DNA from: Pseudomonas paralcaligenes
GTDB taxonomy: Bacteria > Pseudomonadota > Gammaproteobacteria > Pseudomonadales > Pseudomonadaceae
DNA: 64,000 bases
Assembly: GCF_019655855.1 (NCBI RefSeq)
Contig: NZ_BPFX01000031.1
Location: 35,626-99,625 of the forward strand
Direction of reading: 5' to 3'
Positions within the stretch are counted from its first letter, which is position 1; each line of letters starts with the position of its first letter. The translations under genes and the position numbers were made by a program. Below are positions 30,141 through 39,955 of the stretch, piece after piece. The notes under the pieces were generated by a model that searched no databases, was not told the origin of the DNA, and worked only from the letters and a program-made list of their open reading frames with translations.

Positions 30141-30935
30141 TCACTCAGCCCACTTGGGCTTGCGCTTTTGCACGAAGGCCATGGTGCCTTCCACGCCTTC
30201 CTCGCCCAGCACCGCCTCGGCGAACAGGCCGGCGGCGTGGTCGAGCAGGTTGCCGAGCACTTCATGCTCGGTGGCCAGCAGCAGCGCCTTGGTCGCCGCG
30301 TTGGCCCCCGGCGCGCACTGGCGCACCTGCCGCAGGCACTCGGCGAGGCGGTCGACCACGGCCTGGTCATCGGCCTCGCTGAAATGCACCAGGCCCAGGC
30401 GCAGGGCCTCGGCGCCATCGAAGCGGGCGGCGGTCAGGGCCAGGCGACGGGTCTGGGTCAGGCCGATGCGCTTGACCACGAAGGGCGCGATCTGCGCCGG
30501 CAGGATGCCCAGGCTGGTTTCCGGCAGGCCGAATTTCGCTTGGGCATGGGCGATGGCGATGTCGGAGACGCAGGCCAGGCCGAAGCCGCCGCCGAGCACC
30601 GCGCCTTCCAGCACGGCGATCAGCACCTGGGGCGTGGCCTGGGCTTCTTCCAGCAGGCTGCCGAAGGCGCGGTTCAGTTCGCGGTAGGCGTCGCCACCTT
30701 TCGCTCTGGCTCCGGCCATGTCCTTGACGTCGCCACCGGCGCAGAAGTGGCCGCCGGCGCCGCGTAGCACTAGGGCGCGCACGCTCTGGTCGGCGCGCAC
30801 GGCGCGCAGCACGGCGCGGAGTTCCTCGACCATCGCCAGGCTCATGGCGTTGCGGCTGTCCGGGCGGTCGAGGGTGACGTAGAGCACGCCGTCGGCCAGC
30901 TCCAGCAGCAGGGTTTCCGTGTTTGGTAGAGACAT
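30141..30935 (-). CDS. atuE: Isohexenylglutaconyl-CoA hydratase AtuE
   Basis: A 264-residue crotonase-fold hydratase. The oxyanion region is HFCAGGDVKDM (about residues 64-74) and GGGFGLACVSD. FGLPETSLGILP supplies one catalytic glutamate. The other position usually holding glutamate (GGGxEL) is glycine here, as in some glutaconyl-CoA hydratases. The ATG at 30935 has GGAG 8 nt upstream. It hydrates the carboxylated intermediate made by AtuC/AtuF. Confidence 0.87.
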   Translation of the reverse strand: MSLPNTETLLLELADGVLYVTLDRPDSRNAMSLAMVEELRAVLRAVRADQSVRALVLRGAGGHFCAGGDVKDMAGARAKGGDAYRELNRAFGSLLEEAQATPQVLIAVLEGAVLGGGFGLACVSDIAIAHAQAKFGLPETSLGILPAQIAPFVVKRIGLTQTRRLALTAARFDGAEALRLGLVHFSEADDQAVVDRLAECLRQVRQCAPGANAATKALLLATEHEVLGNLLDHAAGLFAEAVLGEEGVEGTMAFVQKRKPKWAE

Positions 30936-30953
30936 CGCCATCGCTCCATTGAG

Positions 30954-31005
30954 GTAGGGCGGGTGAAACCCGCGTCGTGATCGGCGCGGGTTTCACCCGC
31001 CCTAC
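30954..31005. repeat. GTAGGGCGGGT palindrome (family A) between atuD and atuE
   Basis: Arms GTAGGGCGGGTGAAACCCGCG and CGCGGGTTTCACCCGCCCTAC. It begins 4 bp past the atuD stop. Confidence 0.85.
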
Positions 31006-31009
31006 GGCC

Positions 31010-32170
31010 TCAGCCCTTTTTCTTGCCGGGCAGGATGCCCATCAGCTTGCAGATGATGCCGAGCATGATCTCGTCGGCGCCGCCGCCGATGGAGACCAGG
31101 CGCACGTCGCGGTAGGCGCGCGACACCGGGTTGTCCCACATGAAGCCCATGCCGCCCCAGTACTGCAGGCAGGCGTCGCTGACCTCGCGGCCCAGGCGCC
31201 CGGCCTTGAGCTTGGCCATGGAGGCCAGCTTGGTCACGTCCCTGCCGTTCACGTACAGCTCGGTGGCCTGGTAGACCAGCGCGCGCAGGGCCTCGACCTC
31301 GCTCTGCAACTCGGCCATGCGGAAGTGGATGACCTGGTTGTCGATCAGCGCCTGGCCGAAGGTCTTGCGCTCCTTGCAGTAGGCGATGGTGGTGTCGATG
31401 CAGTGCTCCAGGCCCTTGATCATGTTGGCCGCGCCGAACATGCGTTCCTCCTGGAACTGCAGCATCTGCATCATGAAGCCCGCGCCCTCGGCGCCGATGC
31501 GGTTGCGCTGGGGTACGCGGACGTTGTCGAAGAACACCTGGGCGGTTTCCGAGCTGCGCATGCCGAGCTTGTCGAGGTGCGGGCTGACGCTGATGCCCGG
31601 GCTGTTCATCGGCACCACGATCAGCGACTTGTTGACGTGGGGCTTGTCGTCGCTGGTGTTGGCCAGCAGGCAGATGAAGTCGGCCGACGGCGAGTTGGTG
31701 ATCCACATCTTGCTGCCGTTGATGATGTAGTCGTCGCCGTCCTTGCGAGCGTTGGTCTTCAGCCCGGCCACGTCGGAACCGGCGCCGACCTCGGAGACGC
31801 CGATGCAGCCGACCATCTCGCCAGCGATGGCCGGGCGGAGGAATTCCTCGCGCAGTTCGTCGGAGCCGAAGCGCGCCAGCGCCGGGGTGCACATGTCGGT
31901 CTGCACGCCGATGGACATGGGGATGCCGCCGCAGTGGATGGTGCCGAATTCCTCGGCGGCGACGATCGAGTAGCTGTAGTCCAGGCCCATGCCGCCGAAC
32001 TTCTCCGGCTTGGAGATGCCCAGCAGGCCGAGGTCGCCGGCCTTCTTGAAGATGTCGTGGATGGGGAAGCGACCGTCCTTCTCCCACTGGTCGACGTGGG
32101 GGTTGATCTCGTGCTCGACGAAGCTGCGCACGGTGCGGCGGAGTTCTTCGTGTTCCTGGGTGAAGATCAT
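31010..32170 (-). CDS. atuD: Citronellyl-CoA dehydrogenase AtuD
   Basis: A 386-residue flavin acyl-CoA dehydrogenase that oxidises citronellyl-CoA. It has the GCIGVSEVGAGSD and WITNSPSAD motifs. The catalytic base probably lies in MLQFQEERMF (about residues 240-249), as in long-chain and isovaleryl-CoA dehydrogenases, because the late motif reads SIGGGADEIML without the glutamate used by short-chain types. It is the fourth gene of the operon; a repeat follows the stop by 4 bp. Confidence 0.9.
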   Translation of the reverse strand: MIFTQEHEELRRTVRSFVEHEINPHVDQWEKDGRFPIHDIFKKAGDLGLLGISKPEKFGGMGLDYSYSIVAAEEFGTIHCGGIPMSIGVQTDMCTPALARFGSDELREEFLRPAIAGEMVGCIGVSEVGAGSDVAGLKTNARKDGDDYIINGSKMWITNSPSADFICLLANTSDDKPHVNKSLIVVPMNSPGISVSPHLDKLGMRSSETAQVFFDNVRVPQRNRIGAEGAGFMMQMLQFQEERMFGAANMIKGLEHCIDTTIAYCKERKTFGQALIDNQVIHFRMAELQSEVEALRALVYQATELYVNGRDVTKLASMAKLKAGRLGREVSDACLQYWGGMGFMWDNPVSRAYRDVRLVSIGGGADEIMLGIICKLMGILPGKKKG

Positions 32171-32230
32171 TTTTCTTGTTCTCCTCGTTCTAGCTCCCTC
32201 TCCCGGAGGGAGAGGGGATTTAAAAGTGTT

Positions 32231-32282
32231 GTAGGGCGGGTGAAACCCGCGCCGGGGGGCACGCGGGTTGCACCCGCCCTAT
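32231..32282. repeat. GTAGGGCGGGT palindrome (family A) between atuC and atuD
   Basis: GTAGGGCGGGTGAAACCCGCG with GCGGGTTGCACCCGCCCTA, 2 bp from the atuC stop. CTCCCTCTCCCGGAGGGAG lies just before it (about 32192-32212). Confidence 0.85.
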
Positions 32283-32284
32283 GG

Positions 32285-33901
32285 TCAGAGGCGGGCCACG
32301 CCGAAGCTGCTGGGTTTGAGCGGCCGGGCCCGGGCCTCGGCGCAGATGTCCAGCAGCAGGCCGAGCAGGGCGCGGGTGTCGCGCGGGTCGATCAGGCCGT
32401 CGTCCCACAGGCTGGCGGTGCCGTACAGCGCGGTGGACTGGCTGTCGAGCTTCTGCGCGGTGGCCATTTCCAGCATGTCGAGCATCTTCGGGTCGGCCTC
32501 CTTGCCTTCCTTGCGGTGCTTTTCCTCGGTGACGATACGCAGCACCTTGCCGGCCTGGGCGCCGCCCATCACCGCGGTGCGGCTGTTGGGCCAGGCGAAG
32601 ATGAAGCGCGGGTCGAGGCCGCGGCCGCACATGGCGTAGTTGCCCGCGCCGTAGGAGCCGCCGACCACGATGGTCAGCTTGGGCACGGTGGCATTGGCCA
32701 CCGCCTGGATCATCTTCGAGCCGTGCTTGATCACGCCCAACTGCTCGGACTCGGTGCCGACCATGAAGCCGGTGGTGTTGTGCAGGAACAGGATCGGCGT
32801 GTTGCTCTGCTCGCACAGCTGGATGAACTGGGCAGCCTTGGCCGCGCCACGCGGAGTGATCGGGCCGTTGTTGCCGATCAGGCCGCAGGGCTGGCCCTCG
32901 ATCTGCAGGTGGCCGCAGACGGTCTGGGCATCGAACTCGTGCTTGAAGTCGAGGAACTCCGAGCCATCGGCGATGCGGGCGATGATTTCTCGCACGTCGT
33001 AGGGTTTCTTGGCGTCCGCCGGGACCACGCCGAGCAGCTCGTGGGCCGGGTACAGCGGCTCGCGCCAGGTGCGCTGCTCGCGCACCGGCAGCTGGGCGTT
33101 CCACGGCAGCATGCCGAGGATTTCGCGGGCCAGGCGCACGCCGTCGGCGTCGTTCTCGGCCAGGTACTCGGCGGTTCCGGCGACCTGGGCGTGCATCTCG
33201 GCGCCGCCCAGTTCCTCGTCGGTGGCGATTTCGCCGGTGGCGGCCTTGAGCAGCGGCGGGCCGGCGAGGAACATCTTGGCCTTGCCGCGCACCACCACCA
33301 CGTAGTCGGACAGGCCCGGCTGGTAGGCCCCGCCGGCGGTGCTGGACCCGTGCACCACGGTGATCTGCGGGATGCCGGCGGCGGACAGGCGCGCCTGGTT
33401 GGCGAAGGCGCGGGCGCCCTCGACGAAGATGTCGGCAGCGTAGGTCAGGTTGGCGCCGCCGCTCTCGGCCAGGGTGATCACGGGCAACCGGTTCTCGGCG
33501 GCGATCTGCTGCAGGCGCAGGGACTTGCGCAGGCCGGTGGGGGAGATGGTGCCGCCCTTGATCGCGCTGTTGCTGGCGCTGACCAGGCAGCGCACCCCGG
33601 CCACGTAGCCGATGCCGGCGATGATGCCGCCGCCGGCCTGGGTGCCGTCCTTGTCATCGTGCAGCTTGTAGCCGGCCAGGGAGCAGAGTTCGAGGAACGG
33701 GCTGCCCGGGTCGAGCAGCAGGTTGAGGCGCTCGCGCGGCAGCAGTTGGCCGCGCTTGTCGAACTTGGCCTTGGCCTCCGCCGCCTTGTCCAGCACCTTC
33801 TGCTCGACTTCGCGGAAGCTGGCGATGGCCGCCAGCATGGCCTCGCGGTTCTGCGCGAAGGCGTCGCCGTGGACGTCGATTTCCGATTGGATCGCCGGCA
33901 T
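32285..33901 (-). CDS. atuC: Geranyl-CoA carboxylase beta subunit
   Basis: A 538-residue carboxyltransferase of the AccD/MccB family. The N-terminal half has SGGANLTYAADIF and the C-terminal half has GGSYGAGNYAMCGRGLDPRF, with GNNGPITP before it, forming the two CoA/biotin lobes. It transfers carboxyl from biotin on AtuF to geranyl-CoA. It lies 3 bp downstream of the atuB stop. Clustering with AtuF and AtuD distinguishes it from methylcrotonyl-CoA carboxylase. Confidence 0.92.
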   Translation of the reverse strand: MPAIQSEIDVHGDAFAQNREAMLAAIASFREVEQKVLDKAAEAKAKFDKRGQLLPRERLNLLLDPGSPFLELCSLAGYKLHDDKDGTQAGGGIIAGIGYVAGVRCLVSASNSAIKGGTISPTGLRKSLRLQQIAAENRLPVITLAESGGANLTYAADIFVEGARAFANQARLSAAGIPQITVVHGSSTAGGAYQPGLSDYVVVVRGKAKMFLAGPPLLKAATGEIATDEELGGAEMHAQVAGTAEYLAENDADGVRLAREILGMLPWNAQLPVREQRTWREPLYPAHELLGVVPADAKKPYDVREIIARIADGSEFLDFKHEFDAQTVCGHLQIEGQPCGLIGNNGPITPRGAAKAAQFIQLCEQSNTPILFLHNTTGFMVGTESEQLGVIKHGSKMIQAVANATVPKLTIVVGGSYGAGNYAMCGRGLDPRFIFAWPNSRTAVMGGAQAGKVLRIVTEEKHRKEGKEADPKMLDMLEMATAQKLDSQSTALYGTASLWDDGLIDPRDTRALLGLLLDICAEARARPLKPSSFGVARL

Positions 33902-33904
33902 CGC

Positions 33905-34768
33905 TTACTCCTTGAACACGTCGGGCACGTAGGCCCGGTGGAAGCCGTTGTAGGACTCGCTGGTCTTGGCCTTGCCCAGGGTCCAGGCGCGGGTGCCCTG
34001 GCTGGCGGCGCCGTCGATGCGGATGGTGTTGCCGCTGATGAAATTGGCCCCCGGCGACAACAGGAAGACGATGGCCGCCGCCACTTCCGACTCGGTGCCG
34101 ATGCGCTGCAGCGGCACGTGGTCCTTGAGGTTGCGGATCATGTTCTTCATCGACTCGGGGTAGGTGTCCATGCCGCTGGAGGCGATCCAGCCCGGTGCCA
34201 CGGCGTTGACCCGCACACCGGCGTGGCCCCACTCGTAGGCAGCGGTCTTGGTGAAGTTCTCCATGCCCGCGCGCGCCGCGCCGGAGTGGCCCATGCCGGG
34301 CATGCCGCCCCACATGTCGGCGAGCATGTTGACGATGCTGCCGCCGTGCTTGCCCATGCACTGGGTGAAAACTTCACGGGCCACCAGAAAGCCGCCGACC
34401 AAGTTGGTGCGTACCACGGTCTCGAAGCCCTTCTGGTTGATCGAGACGAGCGGGGCGGGGAACTGGCCGCCGGCGTTGTTGACCAGGTGATGGATGCGCC
34501 CGCGCTCGGCCAGCACGCCAGCGACCATGGCCTTCACCGCCTCTTCCTCGCGGATGTCGCAGGCGGCGAAGCTGACGCTGCCACCGTCCTCGGCGATCTC
34601 GCTGGCGGTGTTCTCCAGCTTCTCCGGCTTGCGCCCGACCAGCACCACGTGGGCGCCCAGATGGGCCAGCTCGTGGGCCACGCAGCGGCCGATGCCGCTG
34701 CCGCCGCCGGTGACCAGGATGGTCTGGCCGGCGAACAGGCCGGGTTTGAAGACTGAGTCGTATGCCAT
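33905..34768 (-). CDS. atuB: SDR family protein AtuB
   Basis: A 287-residue short-chain dehydrogenase relative. The Rossmann motif TGGGSGIGR is at about residues 20-28 and NNAGG in the middle. The expected YxxxK reads HSGAARAG, where the tyrosine and lysine positions are His and Arg. This is as in PECR-like trans-2-enoyl-CoA reductases, so it may be an enoyl-CoA reductase rather than an alcohol dehydrogenase. It is the second gene of atuA-atuG. Confidence 0.84.
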   Translation of the reverse strand: MAYDSVFKPGLFAGQTILVTGGGSGIGRCVAHELAHLGAHVVLVGRKPEKLENTASEIAEDGGSVSFAACDIREEEAVKAMVAGVLAERGRIHHLVNNAGGQFPAPLVSINQKGFETVVRTNLVGGFLVAREVFTQCMGKHGGSIVNMLADMWGGMPGMGHSGAARAGMENFTKTAAYEWGHAGVRVNAVAPGWIASSGMDTYPESMKNMIRNLKDHVPLQRIGTESEVAAAIVFLLSPGANFISGNTIRIDGAASQGTRAWTLGKAKTSESYNGFHRAYVPDVFKE

Positions 34769-34791
34769 TGTCGTTATCCTTGTCGGTCTTT

Positions 34792-34854
34792 GTGGGAGCG
34801 GCCTTGGCCGCGATGCCTTCGCGCAGGCTTGATCGCGGCCGAGGCCGCTCCCAC
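34792..34854. repeat. GTGGGAGCGG palindrome (family D) between atuA and atuB
   Basis: GTGGGAGCGGCCTTGGCCGC and GCGGCCGAGGCCGCTCCCAC are the arms. It ends 11 bp before the atuA stop codon. Confidence 0.85.
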
Positions 34855-34865
34855 AGGGGTTGCCG

Positions 34866-36653
34866 CTAAAGGCGATCGGCCAGGGCCTTGGGCACCGGCA
34901 CCGGGAATTCCAGCAACTGCTGGGCGAAGGCCTTGCCCTGCGGGTCGATGCGCAGGCTGGCCACGCCGCCGCCGCCCAGGGCGTTCTCCAGCAGGAAATT
35001 GAGGCTGTGGCTGCCCGGCAGGTACCAGCGCTCGACGCGGCCGACCTGCGGGTCGAGCACGTGACTCATCCAGTCCACCACCGCTTCCTTGCCCAGCGCC
35101 TCGGCGATCCACGGCAGGTACTCGGGCCTTCTCGCCATCACGCCGATGTTGCTGTGGTTGCCCTTGTCGCCGGAGCGGGCCACGGCCAGCCTGACCAGCG
35201 GCACGTTGGCGTCGGCCTGGCCGGTGGTGGCGGGCAGCGGAGCCTCGTCGGCGATGCGGGCCGGGTCGAATACATCGACCTCGGGCAGGGCGACCGGGAT
35301 GCGCTCGCCGTCCAGCTCCACTTCCAGAGCGCAGGCGTCCTTGTCCACCAGGAAGCTGAACAGGCGGATCACCGGGTATACCGTGGGGCGGCCGCCGACG
35401 ATGCCGGTCAGGCCCGGCGCCATGCCGGTGGCGGCCTGGGCGATCTCGCGGGAGAACAGCACCAGCGCTTCCTTCCTGGCGTGGCGCACGGCGAGCTTGA
35501 TCACCACCTCGCGGGTGTCCTTCCGCTGGGCGTGCGGGCCGTAGGTGGCCTCGGCGCCGAGCAGTTCGATGCTCGCTTCGCGGTAGGGCCCCCAGCCGCG
35601 TTCGGCGAAGATTTCCTCGGTCTTGCGGATGATCGCCTGGCTGACCCGCTCGGCCTTGGCCACGGCGTCGATACCGGCGATCAGGCAGCTGGCGGTGCAG
35701 CGGAAGCCGTCCGGGTGGGTGGCGCTGACCTTGTACTGGCCGGTGGGGGGCAGGCCGCGGGCGCCCTTCAGCTCGACGCGGTTGTCGCCGACCTGGGTCA
35801 GCTGCACCTGGGTGAAGTCGCAGACCACGTCCGGCAGCAGGTAGGCGCGCGGGTCGCCGATCTCGTAGAGCATCTGCTCGCCCACCGACAGCACGCTGAC
35901 CAGGCCGCCGCTGCCCTCGGGCTTGCCGACCACGAAGCTGGCGTCGGCGGCGACTTCCACGACCGGGAAGCCGATGTGCTCGTAGTCCGGCACGTCGCGC
36001 CAGTCGGTGAAGTTGCCACCGGTGCACTGTGCGCCGCACTCGATGATATGGCCAGCCAGGGCGGCCTGGGCCAGCTTGTCATAGTCGGACCACGACCAGC
36101 CGAATTCGTGGACCAGCGCCGCACTGACCACCGCGCTGTCGACCACCCGGCCGGTGACGACGATATCGGCGCCGGCCTCCAGTGCCGCGACGATGCCCGG
36201 CGCGCCCAGGTAGGCGTTGACCGACACGCACATGGGCGGCAGCGGGGCGCCGCTGAACATTTCCACGGTGCCGGCCTTGGTCAGCTCGCCGAGCCTGGGT
36301 TGCAGGTTGTCGCCGTGCAGCACGGCGATCTTCAGCTGCACGCCGGCCTTGTCGCAGGCGGCGGCCAGGGCGGCGGCGCAGGCCGCCGGGTTGACCCCGC
36401 CGGCGTTGCTGACCACGCGGATCTTCTTCGCGGCAATCTCGCCCAGCAGCGGCGCCAGCACCTCCACGAAATCGGTGGCGTAGCCCTCGTCCGGCTTCTT
36501 CATCTTCGCCCCGGCCATGATCGACATGGTGATCTCGGCCAGATAGTCGAACACCAGGTAGTCCAGTTCGGCGCCGCGCACCAGCTGGGCGGCGGCGGTG
36601 GAGGTGTCGCCCCAGAAGGCGGAGGCGCAGCCTATGCGTACGGTCTTGTTCAT
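34866..36653 (-). CDS. atuA: AtuA family protein (DUF1446), acyclic terpene utilisation
   Basis: A 595-residue DUF1446 protein, the signature first gene of the atu operon. The DUF1446 domain fills residues 1-450 ([45 protein letters not shown]). An AtuA-type C-terminal domain follows ([24 protein letters not shown]). The biochemical role is unknown, although genetics in P. aeruginosa links the operon to citronellol/geraniol growth. The ATG has no strong ribosome site. Confidence 0.88.
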   Translation of the reverse strand: MNKTVRIGCASAFWGDTSTAAAQLVRGAELDYLVFDYLAEITMSIMAGAKMKKPDEGYATDFVEVLAPLLGEIAAKKIRVVSNAGGVNPAACAAALAAACDKAGVQLKIAVLHGDNLQPRLGELTKAGTVEMFSGAPLPPMCVSVNAYLGAPGIVAALEAGADIVVTGRVVDSAVVSAALVHEFGWSWSDYDKLAQAALAGHIIECGAQCTGGNFTDWRDVPDYEHIGFPVVEVAADASFVVGKPEGSGGLVSVLSVGEQMLYEIGDPRAYLLPDVVCDFTQVQLTQVGDNRVELKGARGLPPTGQYKVSATHPDGFRCTASCLIAGIDAVAKAERVSQAIIRKTEEIFAERGWGPYREASIELLGAEATYGPHAQRKDTREVVIKLAVRHARKEALVLFSREIAQAATGMAPGLTGIVGGRPTVYPVIRLFSFLVDKDACALEVELDGERIPVALPEVDVFDPARIADEAPLPATTGQADANVPLVRLAVARSGDKGNHSNIGVMARRPEYLPWIAEALGKEAVVDWMSHVLDPQVGRVERWYLPGSHSLNFLLENALGGGGVASLRIDPQGKAFAQQLLEFPVPVPKALADRL

Positions 36654-36692
36654 TGTCGTGAGTCCGCGCGGATGCCAGATGCTTCGCACACT

Positions 36693-36749
36693 ACCAAGCA
36701 AGCGCTTGGTTGAAAAGCCTCCGCGTGCTTCTTTTTGCCCAAGCGCTTG
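36693..36749. promoter_or_regulatory. Two CAAGCGCTTG operators (candidate AtuR sites)
   Basis: The perfect 10-bp palindrome CAAGCGCTTG occurs at 36699-36708, extended as ACCAAGC/GCTTGGT, and at 36740-36749. They are 41 bp apart in the atuA-atuR gap. One overlaps the minus-35 of the atuR promoter. Confidence 0.7.
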
Positions 36750-36777
36750 CTCGGGAGGTCGCCAGGTCGCGTACAAT
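36747..36777 (+). promoter_or_regulatory. Possible atuR promoter
   Basis: TTGCTC (36747-36752) and TACAAT (36772-36777) are separated by 19 bp, overlapping the second operator. The minus-10 is good; the spacing is long. Confidence 0.45.
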
Positions 36778-36809
36778 CGTGGCGCAAGCGAGCGGCGAGT
36801 GGGGATGCG

Positions 36810-37439
36810 ATGAGTCTGGACGAACGGAAAGCCCGAGAAGTGATGCAGAAGCTGGTCGCCGATGGCGGGCTGACCGACCCGGAGAGCGCCCGCGGCAAGC
36901 TGCTGCAGACCGCCGCCCACCTGTTCCGCAGCAAGGGCTACGAGCGCACCACGGTGCGCGACCTGGCCGGCGCCGTGGGCATCCAGTCCGGCAGCATCTT
37001 CCACCACTTCAAGAGCAAGGACGAAATCCTCAAGGCGGTGATGGAGGAGACCATCCTCTACAACACCGCACTGATGCGCGCCGCCCTGAGCGAGGCCAGC
37101 GGCCCGCGCGAACGGGTGCTGGCGCTGATCCGCTGCGAGCTGCAGTCGATCATGGGCGGCACCGGCGAGGCCATGGGCGTGCTGGTGTACGAGTGGCGCT
37201 CGCTGTCCGAGGAGAGCCAGGCCTACATCCTCAGCCTGCGCGACACCTACGAGCAGATCTGGCTCGAGGTGCTCGGCGAGGCCCGCGCCGCCGGCCATTT
37301 CAAGGCCGATCCGTTCGTGCTGCGGCGCTTCCTCACGGGTGCGCTGAGCTGGACCACCACCTGGTTCCGCCCGGACGGCAAGATGAGCCTGGACCAGCTG
37401 GCCGAGGAAGCCCTGAATCTGGTGCTCAAGGAAGACTGA
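36810..37439 (+). CDS. atuR: TetR family regulator AtuR
   Basis: A 209-residue TetR protein. The N-terminal HTH runs [44 protein letters not shown] (about residues 33-76), and the ligand domain follows. The ATG at 36810 has GGGGA 5 nt upstream; the open frame continues upstream into the operators but lacks a ribosome site. AtuR represses the atu operon in P. aeruginosa. Orientation and two palindromes in the gap fit that role. Confidence 0.9.
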   Translation: MSLDERKAREVMQKLVADGGLTDPESARGKLLQTAAHLFRSKGYERTTVRDLAGAVGIQSGSIFHHFKSKDEILKAVMEETILYNTALMRAALSEASGPRERVLALIRCELQSIMGGTGEAMGVLVYEWRSLSEESQAYILSLRDTYEQIWLEVLGEARAAGHFKADPFVLRRFLTGALSWTTTWFRPDGKMSLDQLAEEALNLVLKED

Positions 37440-37533
37440 CGGATAGGCTAAGCTGCTACCAGCACTGGCCCTGGTCGGTCGCGGCTGCAGGGAGGAGCCG
37501 GACACCTGGCTTCCTTTCATCGAGGTAACCGCG

Positions 37534-38337
37534 TTGCGTGCGCTTTCCCGCCTGCTGCTGATGGTCCTGGTCTGTTGTGCCCCCCTGGCGGGTGCCGAGC
37601 AGCGCGTGCGCGTCGGCGCCTACCACTTCCCGCCCTACATCGCCAAACCGGAGAGCGCGGCGCCCGAAGGCATGGTGCCCGAGCTGCTGGCGGCGCTGAA
37701 CGCGGCTCAGGACGACTACCGCTTCGAGCTGGTGCCGACCTCGGTGACCCGGCGCTACCGCGACTTCGTCCACGCCCGCTACGACCTGATCCTGTTCGAG
37801 TCGCCGGACTGGGGCTGGCAGGACATCCCGCTGGACAAGCTCGACCTGCATATCGCCGACGCCGAGGTCTACGTGGCGCGCAAGGAGGAGGGCCGCGACC
37901 AGCGCTTCTTCGACCGCCTGGGCGGCAAGCGCATGGCCCTTTACAACGGCTATCACTACGGTTTCGCCGGCTACAACGCCGACCAGGACTACCTGACCCG
38001 CCAGTTCAACGCCGTGCTCACCTATTCACACGACAGCAACCTGCTGATGCTGCTGCACGGCCGCGTCGACCTCAGCGTGGTGGCCCGTTCCTACCTGCGC
38101 ATCTACCAGCAGGAACACCCGCAGCAGGGCGAGCGGCTGCTGGCCTCGGAGCGCGCCGACCAGATCTACCACCACCACGCCCTGCTGCGCCCGCAGGGGC
38201 CGATCGACGCGAAGCGGTTGGACGCGCTGCTCCAGCGGCTGCGCGACAGCGGCCGGCTGGACGACCTGACCCGGCGCTACCACTTGCTGAGCGCGGCGGA
38301 GGCGGCCGGCTGGCGCGCCGATCCGATCCCCCACTAG
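37534..38337 (+). CDS. Periplasmic solute-binding-like protein
   Basis: A 267-residue secreted protein. It begins [21 protein letters not shown], a signal peptide cleaved near residue 21, and carries an ABC-type extracellular solute-binding fold ([17 protein letters not shown]). The start is TTG with GAGGT 7 nt upstream. A close paralogue follows at 38400, sharing HFPPYxxKPES and [15 protein letters not shown]. No permease or ATPase is adjacent, so it could be a sensor partner or chaperone rather than a transporter part. Confidence 0.75.
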   Translation: MRALSRLLLMVLVCCAPLAGAEQRVRVGAYHFPPYIAKPESAAPEGMVPELLAALNAAQDDYRFELVPTSVTRRYRDFVHARYDLILFESPDWGWQDIPLDKLDLHIADAEVYVARKEEGRDQRFFDRLGGKRMALYNGYHYGFAGYNADQDYLTRQFNAVLTYSHDSNLLMLLHGRVDLSVVARSYLRIYQQEHPQQGERLLASERADQIYHHHALLRPQGPIDAKRLDALLQRLRDSGRLDDLTRRYHLLSAAEAAGWRADPIPH

Positions 38338-38399
38338 GCGTTTACGCCATCATGGCACTAGGCTAGTCTTCGATCAGCTTAGTTGCCTGTGAGGTCAAC

Positions 38400-39221
38400 A
38401 TGGATCGGCGTCGACAGGGATTGCTTGGCGCTTCGCTGATGCTGCTGGTGGCGTTGTCGAGTCCGGCCGTGGAGGCGGCGGAGGACGTTCTGGTGGCCGC
38501 CGTGCATTTCCCTCCCTACGTGGTCAAGCCCGAGTCCGACCCGAACAGCGGCCTGCTCGGCGAACTGGTCGGGGCGCTCAACGAGGTGCAGAGCGAGCAT
38601 CGCTTCGTCCCCCGCGCCACCTCGCTCAACCGCCGCTTCGACGACTTCCTCCAGGGGCGCATCCACCTGGCCATCTTCGAGAACCCCGACTGGAACTGGC
38701 AGGGCGTGCCCGGTACCCGCATCGACCTGGGCCTGGAAGATGCCGAGGTGCTGGTGGCCCGCGCCGAGCCGGGGCGCGACCAGCACTACTTCGACAGGCT
38801 GATGGACAAGCGCATGGCGTTGTTCAACGGCTACCACTACGGCTTCGCCGGCTTCAACAACGATCCCAAGTGGCTGGAGAAGAACTTCAACGCGGTGCTC
38901 ACCTACTCCCACGAGAGCAACCTCAAGCTGGTGCTGCGCGGGCGCGCCGACATCGCGCCGATCACCCGTTCCTGGCTGGGCGCGCGCCTGCGCGAGCAAC
39001 CCCGGCTGCGCGAGGAGCTACTGGTGTCGGACTGGGAGGACCAGCGCTACCGCCACTACGCGATCCTCCATCCGAGGGCGCCGATCAGCGCCGGGGAGTT
39101 CCGTGCCATCCTGCAGAAGCTGCGCCAGAACGGCGAACTGGAGCGCATCTTCGCGCCCTACGGCATCGAGGTCAGCCGGACCGCAGCGGGTAGCTCAGCA
39201 GAAGCAGATGGAGCAGATTGA
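38400..39221 (+). CDS. Periplasmic solute-binding-like protein (paralogue)
   Basis: A 273-residue secreted paralogue of the protein at 37534, with a signal peptide (GLLGASLMLLVALSSPAVEAA). It shares the VHFPPYVVKPESDP start and [17 protein letters not shown]. The pair arose by tandem duplication. The 3' end overlaps the convergent protease gene by 50 bp. The ligand is unknown. Confidence 0.75.
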   Translation: MDRRRQGLLGASLMLLVALSSPAVEAAEDVLVAAVHFPPYVVKPESDPNSGLLGELVGALNEVQSEHRFVPRATSLNRRFDDFLQGRIHLAIFENPDWNWQGVPGTRIDLGLEDAEVLVARAEPGRDQHYFDRLMDKRMALFNGYHYGFAGFNNDPKWLEKNFNAVLTYSHESNLKLVLRGRADIAPITRSWLGARLREQPRLREELLVSDWEDQRYRHYAILHPRAPISAGEFRAILQKLRQNGELERIFAPYGIEVSRTAAGSSAEADGAD

Positions 39222-39933
39222 CCGCGCCGTGCAGCGCCACGGCCGGCCATAGCCGGCCGCTGAAGTGGAAGGCCAGGCCGTAGCCCAGGCCGGCCACCGT
39301 CGCCACCAGGGCGAACAGCGGGCTGAAGGGCACGTGCGCGGCGCCGAACAACAGGGCGGTCAGCCCGATGCCGACCAAGGCGCCGAGGCGCGCCACTAGC
39401 GCCGGCTGCAACCAGGCGCGGAACAGCAGTTCCTCGGCCAGCACCGCCACGCCCAGGTTGACCGCCAGCCAGAGCCACAGCTGCGGCGGCCATTTCGGCT
39501 GCCAGCCGACCAGGCCGAGGGCCAGCGCCAGCAACGGCACCGCCAGCAGGGTGGCGAGCCCGGCGAACAGGGCCAGACGTGGGCGTACAGCCGGGCGCGG
39601 CGGCTGGCCCAGCCACCAGGCCAGCAGGGTCAGACCCAGGAGCAGTTTGTCCCAGGACAGGCGCAGGGCGTAGGGCGGGGCGTCCGCGCTCAGGGCTTGG
39701 GCGGGCCACAACGGCGTCGGCTGGAAACCGGGCAGCAGGTGGGCGGCCAGGGCCACGCCGCCGATCAGCCCACCGCTCCACCACACGCCGCGTGGCAGCA
39801 GGCGTTCGCCGAACAGCACCCAGGCGATATAGATGGTGCCCAGCGCCAGGCCCGCGGGCTCGACGAAGCCGAGCGCCAGGCCCATGCCGAGCGCCAGCAC
39901 GGGCAGGAGCAGACGCAGGTGCAGCGGTGGCAT
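39172..39933 (-). CDS. CPBP family intramembrane glutamic endopeptidase
   Basis: A 253-residue protein with about eight membrane helices. It has the CPBP/CAAX-protease motifs: EE in AEELLFRAW (residues 167-168, with FR at 171-172), histidine in FGAAHV (200), and HGAVN (235). Such proteases cleave in the membrane; bacterial substrates are mostly unknown. It overlaps the end of 38400-39221 tail to tail. Confidence 0.88.
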   Translation of the reverse strand: MPPLHLRLLLPVLALGMGLALGFVEPAGLALGTIYIAWVLFGERLLPRGVWWSGGLIGGVALAAHLLPGFQPTPLWPAQALSADAPPYALRLSWDKLLLGLTLLAWWLGQPPRPAVRPRLALFAGLATLLAVPLLALALGLVGWQPKWPPQLWLWLAVNLGVAVLAEELLFRAWLQPALVARLGALVGIGLTALLFGAAHVPFSPLFALVATVAGLGYGLAFHFSGRLWPAVALHGAVNLLHLLLLSYPLRSG

Positions 39934-39955
39934 ACGACGTCCTTGTCGGCTGGGG

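Noticed and set aside
30977..34756. Very long open frame (about 1259 codons) on the plus strand opposite atuD-atuB
   Set aside because: It is antisense to clearly homologous atu genes, has low-complexity composition (valine, leucine, alanine, glycine, histidine, glutamine), and reflects high-GC frame shadowing.
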